A stretch of DNA of 60,370 nucleotides from Phreatobacter sp. (lineage in GTDB: Bacteria; Pseudomonadota; Alphaproteobacteria; Rhizobiales; Phreatobacteraceae). Made by a program: the position numbers and the translations under genes. Shown here piece by piece: positions 34,903 through 41,629 of this stretch. Under the pieces are notes generated by a model that had not been told where the DNA came from, made no database searches, and worked only from the letters and a program-made list of their open reading frames with translations. How positions within the stretch are numbered: position 1 is the first letter of the stretch; each line of letters opens with the position of its first letter. The DNA is taken from NCBI RefSeq assembly GCF_016793595.1, contig NZ_JAEULY010000018.1:1-60370 (forward strand). Direction: 5' to 3'.

Positions 34903-35637
34903 TTACCAGGGCAGGAGGACGTCCATGACCTGCTGGCCGTAGCGAGGCTGCTGGACATCGGTGATCTGGCCACGGCCGCCGTAGCCGATGCGGGCCTGGG
35001 CGATCTTGGCGCTGTCGATGGTGTTGTCGCTCTCGATGTCCTCGGGCCGGACGATGCCGGCGACGATCAGTTCGCGAACCTCGAAATTGACGCGGATCTC
35101 CTGTTTGCCCTCCAGCACGAGATTGCCGTTCGGCAGGATCTGCGTGACCACGGCGGCGACATTGGTGACCAGCTGTTCGGAGCGGTTGATGGCGCCGCGG
35201 CCCTCATTGCCTGTCTGGCCGTTGAGGGCGACGAGATTGGACGGATCCATGCCGCGCAGGCGCGCTGCGTTCTCCAGCCCGAACAAGCCTGTCATGCCCA
35301 TGTTCTCGGTGTTGTTGCGCGAGCGGGTCGTGGTGTTCTGCACGGTGGCCTGGTCGGTGATCTTCACCTTGATGGTGAGGATGTCGCCGACGCGCTGGGC
35401 GCGCTGATCGCGGAAGAAGGCGCGCGAGCCGTTGCGCCAGAGCGAGTTCGGATTGTGCGAGACCGGCTGCGGCTCGGGCATCGGCATGGAGACCGGCCGG
35501 TAGCCCGGCTGGGCCTGCGGGTTTTCAACCGCCGACAGGGCAGGCGCGCGGCCGATATTGCGGAGGCGGTCCGGCGCGCCGCAGGCGGCTGTCGTGAGCG
35601 CCGCGGCGGTGATCAGCAGGAGGCGGGACATGCGCAT
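34903..35637 (-). CDS. flgH: Flagellar L-ring protein FlgH (lipoprotein)
   Basis: A 244-residue FlgH. From the ATG at 35637 the signal MRMSRLLLITAAALTTAACG has the lipobox TAAC. The core includes LWRNGSRAFFRDQRAQRVGD and ILTIKVKITDQATVQNTTTR; the end is GRGQITDVQQPRYGQQVMDV then LLPW. It forms the outer-membrane L ring. A longer start (ATG at 35706) overlaps the flgA stop as ATGA, but would put 23 residues, including a repeated SHLPASHLPS, before the signal peptide; the 35637 start fits export better. Confidence 0.93.
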   Translation of the reverse strand: MRMSRLLLITAAALTTAACGAPDRLRNIGRAPALSAVENPQAQPGYRPVSMPMPEPQPVSHNPNSLWRNGSRAFFRDQRAQRVGDILTIKVKITDQATVQNTTTRSRNNTENMGMTGLFGLENAARLRGMDPSNLVALNGQTGNEGRGAINRSEQLVTNVAAVVTQILPNGNLVLEGKQEIRVNFEVRELIVAGIVRPEDIESDNTIDSAKIAQARIGYGGRGQITDVQQPRYGQQVMDVLLPW

Positions 35638-35664
35638 GGCGGATCCTGACGCGGGACGGGTCGA

Positions 35665-35702
35665 GGGAAGGTGGGAAGCGGGAAGGTGGGAATCGGGAAG
35701 GG
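35665..35702. repeat. 15-bp tandem repeat between flgA and flgH
   Basis: GGGAAGGTGGGAAGC at 35665-35679 and GGGAAGGTGGGAATC at 35680-35694 are followed by a partial third copy GGGAAGGG to 35702. It begins right after the flgA stop codon and precedes the preferred flgH start. The 15-bp period would keep the frame if the upstream flgH ATG were used. Confidence 0.8.
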
Positions 35703-36683
35703 TCATGGCGCGCGGCTCGCGGCGACGATGGGCTGGCCGCGCATCTGGACGGTGACGCGGCCCGGGCCGGTGACGACGCCCAGGAGCGTCTTGCGCGACT
35801 GGAGGTTCTGCACCTGCACCGTGTCGCCCTCGGCGCCGGCTTCCAGCGCCTTGCCGCGAACGGTGAGGGTGAGGCCCGGCACGTCGAGCAGGATCAGGAC
35901 ATTGCCGTTGCGCTCGACGATCTCGGGCCGCATCAGGTCCATGGCGCGGAACGAGCGCTCGGGCTGGAGCGGCCGGCGGGCCGCCATGCCGACCGCCTGG
36001 GTCAGCGCGATGACCGCGTCGGAGGCGAGCGACGCCATCTCGCTGCGCGGCCGTCGCTCGACCGCAAGGTCGCTGGCGCGCAGCACCTCGCCACGGTTGA
36101 TGACACGGGCCGGCACGACGAATTCGACGAGTTCGTTGGCCGCGCCGGCGATGCGGAACGGGCCGGTGTTCTCGGCGCCGGCGACCGCCAGCATGGCCTC
36201 GAAGCGGCCGGACCTGACATCGTGGTCGATGCGCTGGACGTGGATTTCGCCGCTCTGCGACAGTTCGAGCGCAAGCGGGCGCGTGCCCCGGTCGAAGGCC
36301 ACCTGGACGCGGGTGGAATCGGCGAGCCCCAGCGAGCGCGCGAGGTTGGCGGCAATGCGCTCCTCCATCTCGACCAGCGGCACGATCCGGGCGGCGCGGC
36401 TGACCGAGACCTCACGGATGCTTCCCGCCGCGACATGGGCGAGGCCGGCGCGGCGGGCCGCATCGATCACCTGGGCAGCGGGAACGCGGCCGGTATGGCC
36501 GAGGTCGGGCGAGCGGAAGACGGCGGTCTGGGCATGGTCGCCGGCATTGTCGAGGAGGTCGCCGAGCCGGACCAGATCGGCGGAGACCGTTACCTCGGCG
36601 CGCAGCGCGGGTGTCTGGGCCAGCGCCGCTGCCGGCGTGGTGAGCGCTGCGACAAGGGCGAGAAGGGGGGCGAAGCGCTTCAT
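35703..36683 (-). CDS. flgA: Flagellar P-ring assembly chaperone FlgA
   Basis: A 326-residue exported FlgA: signal peptide (MKRFAPLLALVAALTTPAAA then LAQ), an N-terminal repeat-like half and a C-terminal SAF domain (VPARVINRGEVLRASDLAVE; then LTQAVGMAARRPLQPERSFR). The end DTVQVQNLQSRKTLLGVVTG is typical. FlgA escorts FlgI for P-ring assembly. It is longer than E. coli FlgA (219 aa), which is common in alphas. The start is 8 bp after the flgG stop, and the 3' end is followed by the 15-bp repeat and flgH. Confidence 0.92.
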   Translation of the reverse strand: MKRFAPLLALVAALTTPAAALAQTPALRAEVTVSADLVRLGDLLDNAGDHAQTAVFRSPDLGHTGRVPAAQVIDAARRAGLAHVAAGSIREVSVSRAARIVPLVEMEERIAANLARSLGLADSTRVQVAFDRGTRPLALELSQSGEIHVQRIDHDVRSGRFEAMLAVAGAENTGPFRIAGAANELVEFVVPARVINRGEVLRASDLAVERRPRSEMASLASDAVIALTQAVGMAARRPLQPERSFRAMDLMRPEIVERNGNVLILLDVPGLTLTVRGKALEAGAEGDTVQVQNLQSRKTLLGVVTGPGRVTVQMRGQPIVAASRAP

Positions 36684-36691
36684 GATCCGGC

Positions 36692-37480
36692 TCAGCGCAT
36701 CATCTGCGAGGTGGACTGCAGCATCTGGTCGGCAGCCGAGATGATGCGGGCATTCATTTCGTAGGCGCGCTGCGCGGCGATCAGGTCGGAGATTTCCGAG
36801 ACCGCCGTGACGTTGGACTGTTCGAGGTTCTTCTGGAGCAGTGTGCCCGCGCCTTCGGTGCCGGGCGTCGTGGTCGTCGCCTGGCCGGAGGCGGCGGTTT
36901 CCATGAACAGGTTGTCGCCGATCGATTCGAGGCCGGCCTTGTTGACGAAGCGGGCGAGCTGGATCTGGCCAATGGTTTGCGGCGCGGTCTGGTTCGGCAG
37001 TGTCGCCTGCACCACGCCGGCAGCCGAGATGGTCACCGAGGTCGCGTTGTTGGGCACGGAGATGCCCGGCTCCAGCGGATAGCCGTCGACCGTGACGATG
37101 TGGCCTTCGGCATTGCGCTCGAACGAGCCGTCGCGGGTGTAGGCGGTGCGGCCGTCCGGCATGGTGATGCGGAAGAAGCCCTCGCCGCGGATGGCGATGT
37201 CGTAGTCCTTCTCGGTCGGCAGGACGTTGCCCTGGCTCATCACGCGGGAGGTCGCGGCCGGCTTGACGCCGGAGCCGATGGAAATGCCGACCGGCAGGAG
37301 GTTGCCCTGTTGCGAGTTCTGCGTGCCGGCGCGGCGCTGGTGCTCGTAGAGCATGTCCTGGAACTCGGCCCGCTGGCGCTTGAAGCCGGTGGTCCGCATG
37401 TTGGCGATGTTGTTGGAGATCACCTCGACGGTGAGCTCCTGGGCCTTCATGCCCGTGGCGGCGGTGTGGAGGGCGCGCAT
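36692..37480 (-). CDS. flgG: Flagellar distal rod protein FlgG
   Basis: A 262-residue FlgG, the expected length. N-terminus MRALHTAATGMKAQELTVEV and ISNNIANMRTTGFKRQRAEF, C-terminus EQSNVTAVSEISDLIAAQRA then YEMNARIISAADQMLQSTSQ. It forms the distal rod in the periplasm. It is 12 bp downstream of flgF in the flgF-flgG-flgA-flgH operon. Confidence 0.96.
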   Translation of the reverse strand: MRALHTAATGMKAQELTVEVISNNIANMRTTGFKRQRAEFQDMLYEHQRRAGTQNSQQGNLLPVGISIGSGVKPAATSRVMSQGNVLPTEKDYDIAIRGEGFFRITMPDGRTAYTRDGSFERNAEGHIVTVDGYPLEPGISVPNNATSVTISAAGVVQATLPNQTAPQTIGQIQLARFVNKAGLESIGDNLFMETAASGQATTTTPGTEGAGTLLQKNLEQSNVTAVSEISDLIAAQRAYEMNARIISAADQMLQSTSQMMR

Positions 37481-37492
37481 GGATCAGGCTCC

Positions 37493-38260
37493 TCAGGTCA
37501 GGCTGCCGAGCGAGCGGATCGCGTCGCGGCGGAGCTGGTCGTGGCGTTCGATGCTGGAGGCGAGCGACTGGTAGGCGCGCGTCACCTCGATCATCCGGGA
37601 CAGGGCGAGGACCGGCGTGACGTTGGACTTCTCGACGAAGCCCTGGCGCAGGTCGCGGTCGGTGACTGGCTGCACCTGCGCGCCGGCGGTCAGCGAGAAC
37701 AGGTTGTCGCCGGCCTTCTGCAGGCTGCCGCGGCCATTGGCCTCGACGAGCCGCAGGCGGCCGCGCGTCTGTGCCGGGCCGGTGGCGGTGCCGTCGCGGG
37801 CGCTGATCGTGCCGTCGCGGCTGATGGTGATGCCGACATCGGTCGTCTCGAAGCTGATCGGGCCGCCCTCGCCGAGGACGAGCTGGCCCTGCTTGGTGAC
37901 GAGCTGGTTCTGGGAATTGATCTCGAAGGAGCCATTGCGCGTGTAGCGCTCGCCCTCGGGGGTCTGGACGGCGAACAGGCCGCGGCCGGAAATGCCGACG
38001 TCGAGCGTGTTGCCCGTCGCCTCCATGGCGCCCTGGCCCATATTCGTGGCGGTTGCGCGGTCCCAGACGAAGGACAGGCGGCGATCGCCGCCGCGCTGGA
38101 ACGTGTCGTCCCGGGCAACGGGCATCAGGTATTCGTGGAACACGACATCGTCCTGCTTGAACCCGGTCGTGTTCAAGTTGGCGATGTTGTTCGCAATGAC
38201 GTCGAGCTCGCGCTGCAGGGCGACCTGCCGCGAAAGACCGACGAGACCAATGTTCTCCAT
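37493..38260 (-). CDS. flgF: Flagellar proximal rod protein FlgF
   Basis: A 255-residue FlgF-type rod protein. N-terminus MENIGLVGLSRQVALQRELD then VIANNIANLNTTGFKQDDVV; C-terminus KSNVTPVLALSRMIEVTRAY and ends RDAIRSLGSLT. It is first in the operon and has its own sigma-54 promoter 122-139 bp upstream. Confidence 0.94.
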   Translation of the reverse strand: MENIGLVGLSRQVALQRELDVIANNIANLNTTGFKQDDVVFHEYLMPVARDDTFQRGGDRRLSFVWDRATATNMGQGAMEATGNTLDVGISGRGLFAVQTPEGERYTRNGSFEINSQNQLVTKQGQLVLGEGGPISFETTDVGITISRDGTISARDGTATGPAQTRGRLRLVEANGRGSLQKAGDNLFSLTAGAQVQPVTDRDLRQGFVEKSNVTPVLALSRMIEVTRAYQSLASSIERHDQLRRDAIRSLGSLT

Positions 38261-38381
38261 TGGACCTGTCCCCGATTGTCCGACCCGGTCTCCGCCTCTC
38301 CCAAGGTGGTCCTTCGTCGGTGCTCCCCAGCTCGGGCGCCGGACCGTTCTCCCAAACGGCGATCGGTGCCCGCATCAACAC

Positions 38382-38399
38382 TGGCATCGGGCGTGCCAA
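38382..38399 (-). promoter_or_regulatory. Sigma-54 promoter for flgF operon
   Basis: Minus-strand TTGGCACGCCCGATGCCA matches TTGGCACG-N4-TTGC with one mismatch (ATGC) and exact GG-N10-GC spacing. Transcription would start near 38372, a leader of about 112 nt. The palindrome at 38486 is centred about 98 bp upstream. Confidence 0.85.
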
Positions 38400-38485
38400 G
38401 TGGCCGATTCAAGGAAAATCAACCACTTAAGTCAGGAAAGCGTTCACTATGTACCCGGCAGGAATGGCCACCCGGGCGCATTCGG

Positions 38486-38504
38486 CCCGGCAAATCTTGC
38501 CGCG
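38486..38504. promoter_or_regulatory. ftr-like palindrome between flgF and fliL
   Basis: CCCGGCAAATCTTGCCGCG keeps the CCCGGCA-N5-TGCCG pattern with one outer mismatch. It is the fourth copy in flagellar intergenic DNA in this window. Confidence 0.65.
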
Positions 38505-38579
38505 CGTTTACGAAAATAAACGAGCCGTTAACCATTCGGGCCGCAACGTCCCATCGAGAGACTCAAGGGCGCTTAAGTC

Positions 38580-39086
38580 ATGGCGAAGAAACCGAAAAAG
38601 CCCGAAGGCGAGATGGACGAGGCCGAAGAGGGCGAAGCTCCGGCGGGCGGCGGCAAGAAGAAGCTGATCATGATGGCCGGCGCTGGCCTCATGGTGGCGC
38701 TGCTGGGCGGTGGCGGCTGGTTCTTCTTCCTCAAGAAGAAGCCGGAGCCGGCCCAGGCGCAGCCGGCCGAGGTCGCCAAGCCGGTCGCTTTCGTCGACCT
38801 GCCGGACATGACCGTGAACCTGTCCGTGGGGCAGGACCGGCCGCAGTACCTGCGCGTCAAGGTCGCCCTCGAAGTGACCGACGCCAAGGTCGCCGACCAG
38901 ATCAAGCCGATCATGCCGCGGGTGGTCGACGCCTTCCAGCTCTACCTGCGCGAGATGCGGCCCTCGGACATCGAAGGCTCCGCCGGCATTTTCCGCCTGC
39001 GCGACGAACTCACGCGGCGGGTGAACACGGCGGTCCATCCGGCGCGGGTCAATGCCGTGCTGTTCCGCGAAATCGTCGTGCAGTAA
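38580..39086 (+). CDS. fliL: Flagellar basal body-associated protein FliL
   Basis: A 168-residue FliL. A charged N-terminus is followed by one membrane helix (about 30-50, LIMMAGAGLMVALLGGGGWF then FFL), then a stomatin-like periplasmic domain with FVDLPDMTVNLSVGQDRPQY and LRVKVALEVTDAKVADQIKP. It ends HPARVNAVLFREIVVQ. It stabilises the stator around the MS ring. First gene of fliL-fliM-DUF6468-motE. The ATG is preceded by an AAGG-like site. Confidence 0.94.
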   Translation: MAKKPKKPEGEMDEAEEGEAPAGGGKKKLIMMAGAGLMVALLGGGGWFFFLKKKPEPAQAQPAEVAKPVAFVDLPDMTVNLSVGQDRPQYLRVKVALEVTDAKVADQIKPIMPRVVDAFQLYLREMRPSDIEGSAGIFRLRDELTRRVNTAVHPARVNAVLFREIVVQ

Positions 39087-39099
39087 CGGGCAGGCGGGC

Positions 39100-40254
39100 A
39101 TGGCGGGCGATATCGACCAGGACGCACTGGCAGCCGAATGGGGCATGGCACTCGAGGAGCAGGGCTCCGCGGGTGGCGATGCCACCGAGGGCTGGGACAC
39201 CGTCGGCGAGGACGGTGTCGCCCATGCCCATAGCGGCAAGGGCGGCGCCGAGCGCATCCTCAATCAGGAAGAGATCGACAACCTCCTCGGCTTCTCGATC
39301 GAGGACCTGGCGCTCACTGACAATGGCGGCATCCGCGCCATCATCGACTCGGCCATGGTCGCCTACGAGCGCCTGCCGATGCTCGACATCGTGTTCGACC
39401 GCCTCGTGCGGCTGCTCACGACATCCCTGCGCAACTTCACCTCCGACAACGTCGAAGTGTCGCTCGACCGCATCCACGCGGTGCGTTTCGCCGACTACCT
39501 GAACTCGATCCCCCTGCCGGCCATCCTGTCGATCTTCAAGGCCGAGGAATGGGACAATTTCGGCATCGCCACCGTCGATTCCAGCCTCATCTACTCGATC
39601 ATCGACGTGCTGCTCGGCGGCCGGCGCGGCGTCACCGCCATCCGCGTCGAGGGCCGGCCCTACACGACCATCGAGATGGGGCTCGTCAAGCGGATGATCG
39701 AGGTCATCCTTGCCGATGCGGAAGCAGCCTTCCGCCCGATCTCGCCGGTCAATTTCAAAATCGACCGGCTGGAGACCAACCCGCGCTTCGCCGCCATCTC
39801 GCGTCCGAACAATGCCGCCATCCTCGTGCGCTTCCGCATCGACATGGAGGAGCGCGGCGGCTCCATCGAGATGCTGTTGCCCTATGCGACGCTGGAGCCG
39901 ATCCGCGATCGCCTGATGCAGACCTTCGTCGGCGAGAAACTCGGCCGCGATCCGGTCTGGGAGGGGCATCTGGCGACCGAGATTTTCCAGGCGCGCACGC
40001 AGGTCGAGGCAGTGCTCTACGAAAGCGAGCTGCCGCTGCGCCGGCTGATGAACCTCAAGGTCGGCGACACGCTGATGCTCGACATGAAGCCGGACGCGCT
40101 GGTCAAGGTGCGCTGCGGCGAGGAAATGCTCACCGAGGGCCGCATGGGTCGCGTCGGCGACAAGGTCGCGGTGCGTATCCAGAAGCCGCTCAGGCGCGGG
40201 CGCACGACGCTCACGCAGTTTGAACAGATTTCATCCGCGGGGCAGGAGGCATGA
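39100..40254 (+). CDS. fliM: Flagellar motor switch protein FliM
   Basis: A 384-residue FliM. Residues about 50-64 hold the ERILNQEEIDNLLGF motif, and the C-terminal region (LPLRRLMNLKVGDTLMLDMK) is the FliN-like domain. It is part of the C ring, binds FliG and sets rotation direction. The ATG at 39100 starts 14 bp past the fliL stop. The next gene overlaps its end by 4 bp (ATGA). Confidence 0.95.
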   Translation: MAGDIDQDALAAEWGMALEEQGSAGGDATEGWDTVGEDGVAHAHSGKGGAERILNQEEIDNLLGFSIEDLALTDNGGIRAIIDSAMVAYERLPMLDIVFDRLVRLLTTSLRNFTSDNVEVSLDRIHAVRFADYLNSIPLPAILSIFKAEEWDNFGIATVDSSLIYSIIDVLLGGRRGVTAIRVEGRPYTTIEMGLVKRMIEVILADAEAAFRPISPVNFKIDRLETNPRFAAISRPNNAAILVRFRIDMEERGGSIEMLLPYATLEPIRDRLMQTFVGEKLGRDPVWEGHLATEIFQARTQVEAVLYESELPLRRLMNLKVGDTLMLDMKPDALVKVRCGEEMLTEGRMGRVGDKVAVRIQKPLRRGRTTLTQFEQISSAGQEA

Positions 40255-40736
40255 TGTCGAGCTTCACCATGTCGATGATCGTGGAACTGCTGGTGGCGGG
40301 GCTGCTCGCGGCCACCATCGCCTATTGCGTGCGGCTGAACCGCCGGCTGACGCTGCTGAAGTCCGACGAGCAGTCGCTGAAGGCGACCATTGCCGAACTG
40401 ATCACCGCCACCGAGATCGCCGAGCGCGCGATCCAGGGGCTCAAGATTACCGTCCGCGAATGCGACGGCACGCTGGGCGAGCGCCTGCGCACCGCCGAGC
40501 GTTTCCTGGCCGACATCGATCGCGAGGTGGCCGCCGGACGGGTGGTCATCGACCGGATCGCCAAGATCACCGAGGCGGCCCGGCCGAAGACGCCAGCCCC
40601 GACGCTGCCGATTCCGGCCGCCGGGCCCATCGTGCCGGTGACCTTGCGCGATGCCCCGGAGGGCAGCGCGACCGCCGCCTCGACGCTGGCCGCCGCCACG
40701 GCCTTCGCGGCGCGCATCCAGACCCGGGCGGCGTGA
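40251..40736 (+). CDS. DUF6468 flagellar cluster protein
   Basis: A 161-residue protein with one N-terminal membrane helix (about 7-28, MSMIVELLVAGLLAATIAYC) and a helical cytoplasmic part (RRLTLLKSDEQSLKATIAEL and further to EVAAGRVVIDRIAKITEAAR), then a Pro/Ala tail. Proteins of this DUF6468 type sit between fliM and motE in alphaproteobacterial flagellar operons. Function unknown. The start overlaps fliM (ATGA), so it is translated with it. Confidence 0.8.
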   Translation: MMSSFTMSMIVELLVAGLLAATIAYCVRLNRRLTLLKSDEQSLKATIAELITATEIAERAIQGLKITVRECDGTLGERLRTAERFLADIDREVAAGRVVIDRIAKITEAARPKTPAPTLPIPAAGPIVPVTLRDAPEGSATAASTLAAATAFAARIQTRAA

Positions 40737-40743
40737 GGCGGCG

Positions 40744-41508
40744 ATGCGCGACCTCCGTCTTCTGCCCATCGTCACCGTCGCCGCCGGCGGCCTCCTGTTC
40801 CTCAAGGCCGTCGGCCTGATCAGCGGCGACCTCTCGCAGACGGGGCCGCGCCCAGTCATGGCGCAGGACACGTCGATCCCCGGCATCGAATCCCCGGCCG
40901 ACCGTTCGCTGGTCACGGGATCCACGCCTGCCGCGGCCCAACCTGCTGCGGCCCAGCCTGCCGCCGCCCAGCGTCCGGCGGCGGCCAATCCGGCGGCCGC
41001 GCCGACGCCGCTGCCCGCGACGGCCCAGCCGCCGACCATCTCCGCGTCCGAGCGCGCCATCCTCGAGCGCCTGCAGGAGCGGCGCCAGGAGCTGGACACC
41101 CGCCAGCGCGAACTGGACATGCGCGAGAACCTGCTGCGCGCCACCGAGCGTCGGCTCGAACAGCGCGCCAACGAACTGCGCGAGCTGGAAGGCCGCATCG
41201 CCAGCCTCGAGCAGCGGCGCGACGAGGCCGAGCAGACCCGCTTCCGTGGCGTCGTCTCCATGTACGAGACCATGCGCCCGAAGGATGCAGCCCGCATCTT
41301 CGACACGCTGGACCTGTCGGTCCTGCTCGAGGTCGCGCGCGCCATGCGGCCGCCGAAGCTCGCCGACATCATCGCCCAGATGCAACCCGACCCGGCCAAG
41401 CGCCTGACCACCGAACTCGCGCGCCGCCCGAACCAGACGGCATCGGCCGCTCCGGTCCAGATTTCACCCGACGCGCTGCCGAAGATCGAGGGCCGCCCGA
41501 CGCGCTGA
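40744..41508 (+). CDS. motE: MotE-family protein (MgtE-N-like domain)
   Basis: A 254-residue exported/membrane-anchored protein. An N-terminal hydrophobic segment (LLPIVTVAAGGLLFLKAVGL) precedes an Ala/Pro-rich stretch, a coiled coil (about 100-175) and a C-terminal MgtE-N-like helical bundle (FRGVVSMYETMRPKDAARIF and further to PAKRLTTELARRP). MotE is a periplasmic chaperone for MotC in Rhizobiales. It starts 7 bp after the DUF6468 stop. No motC is visible in the window. Confidence 0.85.
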   Translation: MRDLRLLPIVTVAAGGLLFLKAVGLISGDLSQTGPRPVMAQDTSIPGIESPADRSLVTGSTPAAAQPAAAQPAAAQRPAAANPAAAPTPLPATAQPPTISASERAILERLQERRQELDTRQRELDMRENLLRATERRLEQRANELRELEGRIASLEQRRDEAEQTRFRGVVSMYETMRPKDAARIFDTLDLSVLLEVARAMRPPKLADIIAQMQPDPAKRLTTELARRPNQTASAAPVQISPDALPKIEGRPTR

Positions 41509-41629
41509 CCGGCGGTTGCAGCGAAACGCCCTGTTAATGACGTTTGCCCACAATGACCCCTGACCGGTGGCACGGAGCGGCCGGACGCCGGTGCGTGTTG
41601 CCAGGCGAAGCGTTGCGGGGCGCGATCCC

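Larger units (their letters stand above)
38261..38579. other. flgF/fliL divergent regulatory region (319 bp)
   Basis: Contains the flgF sigma-54 promoter (38382-38399), an ftr-like palindrome (38486-38504), a half copy CCCGGCA (38454-38460), a GTTTA/TAAAC inverted repeat (38506-38521) and a TTAACC half-site (38528-38533). CTTAAGTCA occurs twice, at 38426-38434 and 38572-38580, the second overlapping the fliL ATG. No additional gene is visible. Confidence 0.65.

Noticed and set aside
36684..38399. N-terminal extension of the flgA frame over flgG and flgF
   Set aside because: The upstream part is an off-frame reading of flgG/flgF; the flgA signal peptide starts at 36683.
38465..38480. Sigma-54-like TGGCCACCCGGGCGCA toward fliL
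   Set aside because: Spacing fits, but only GG/GC are conserved. fliL-fliM genes are usually CtrA-type and a TTAACC half-site is present.
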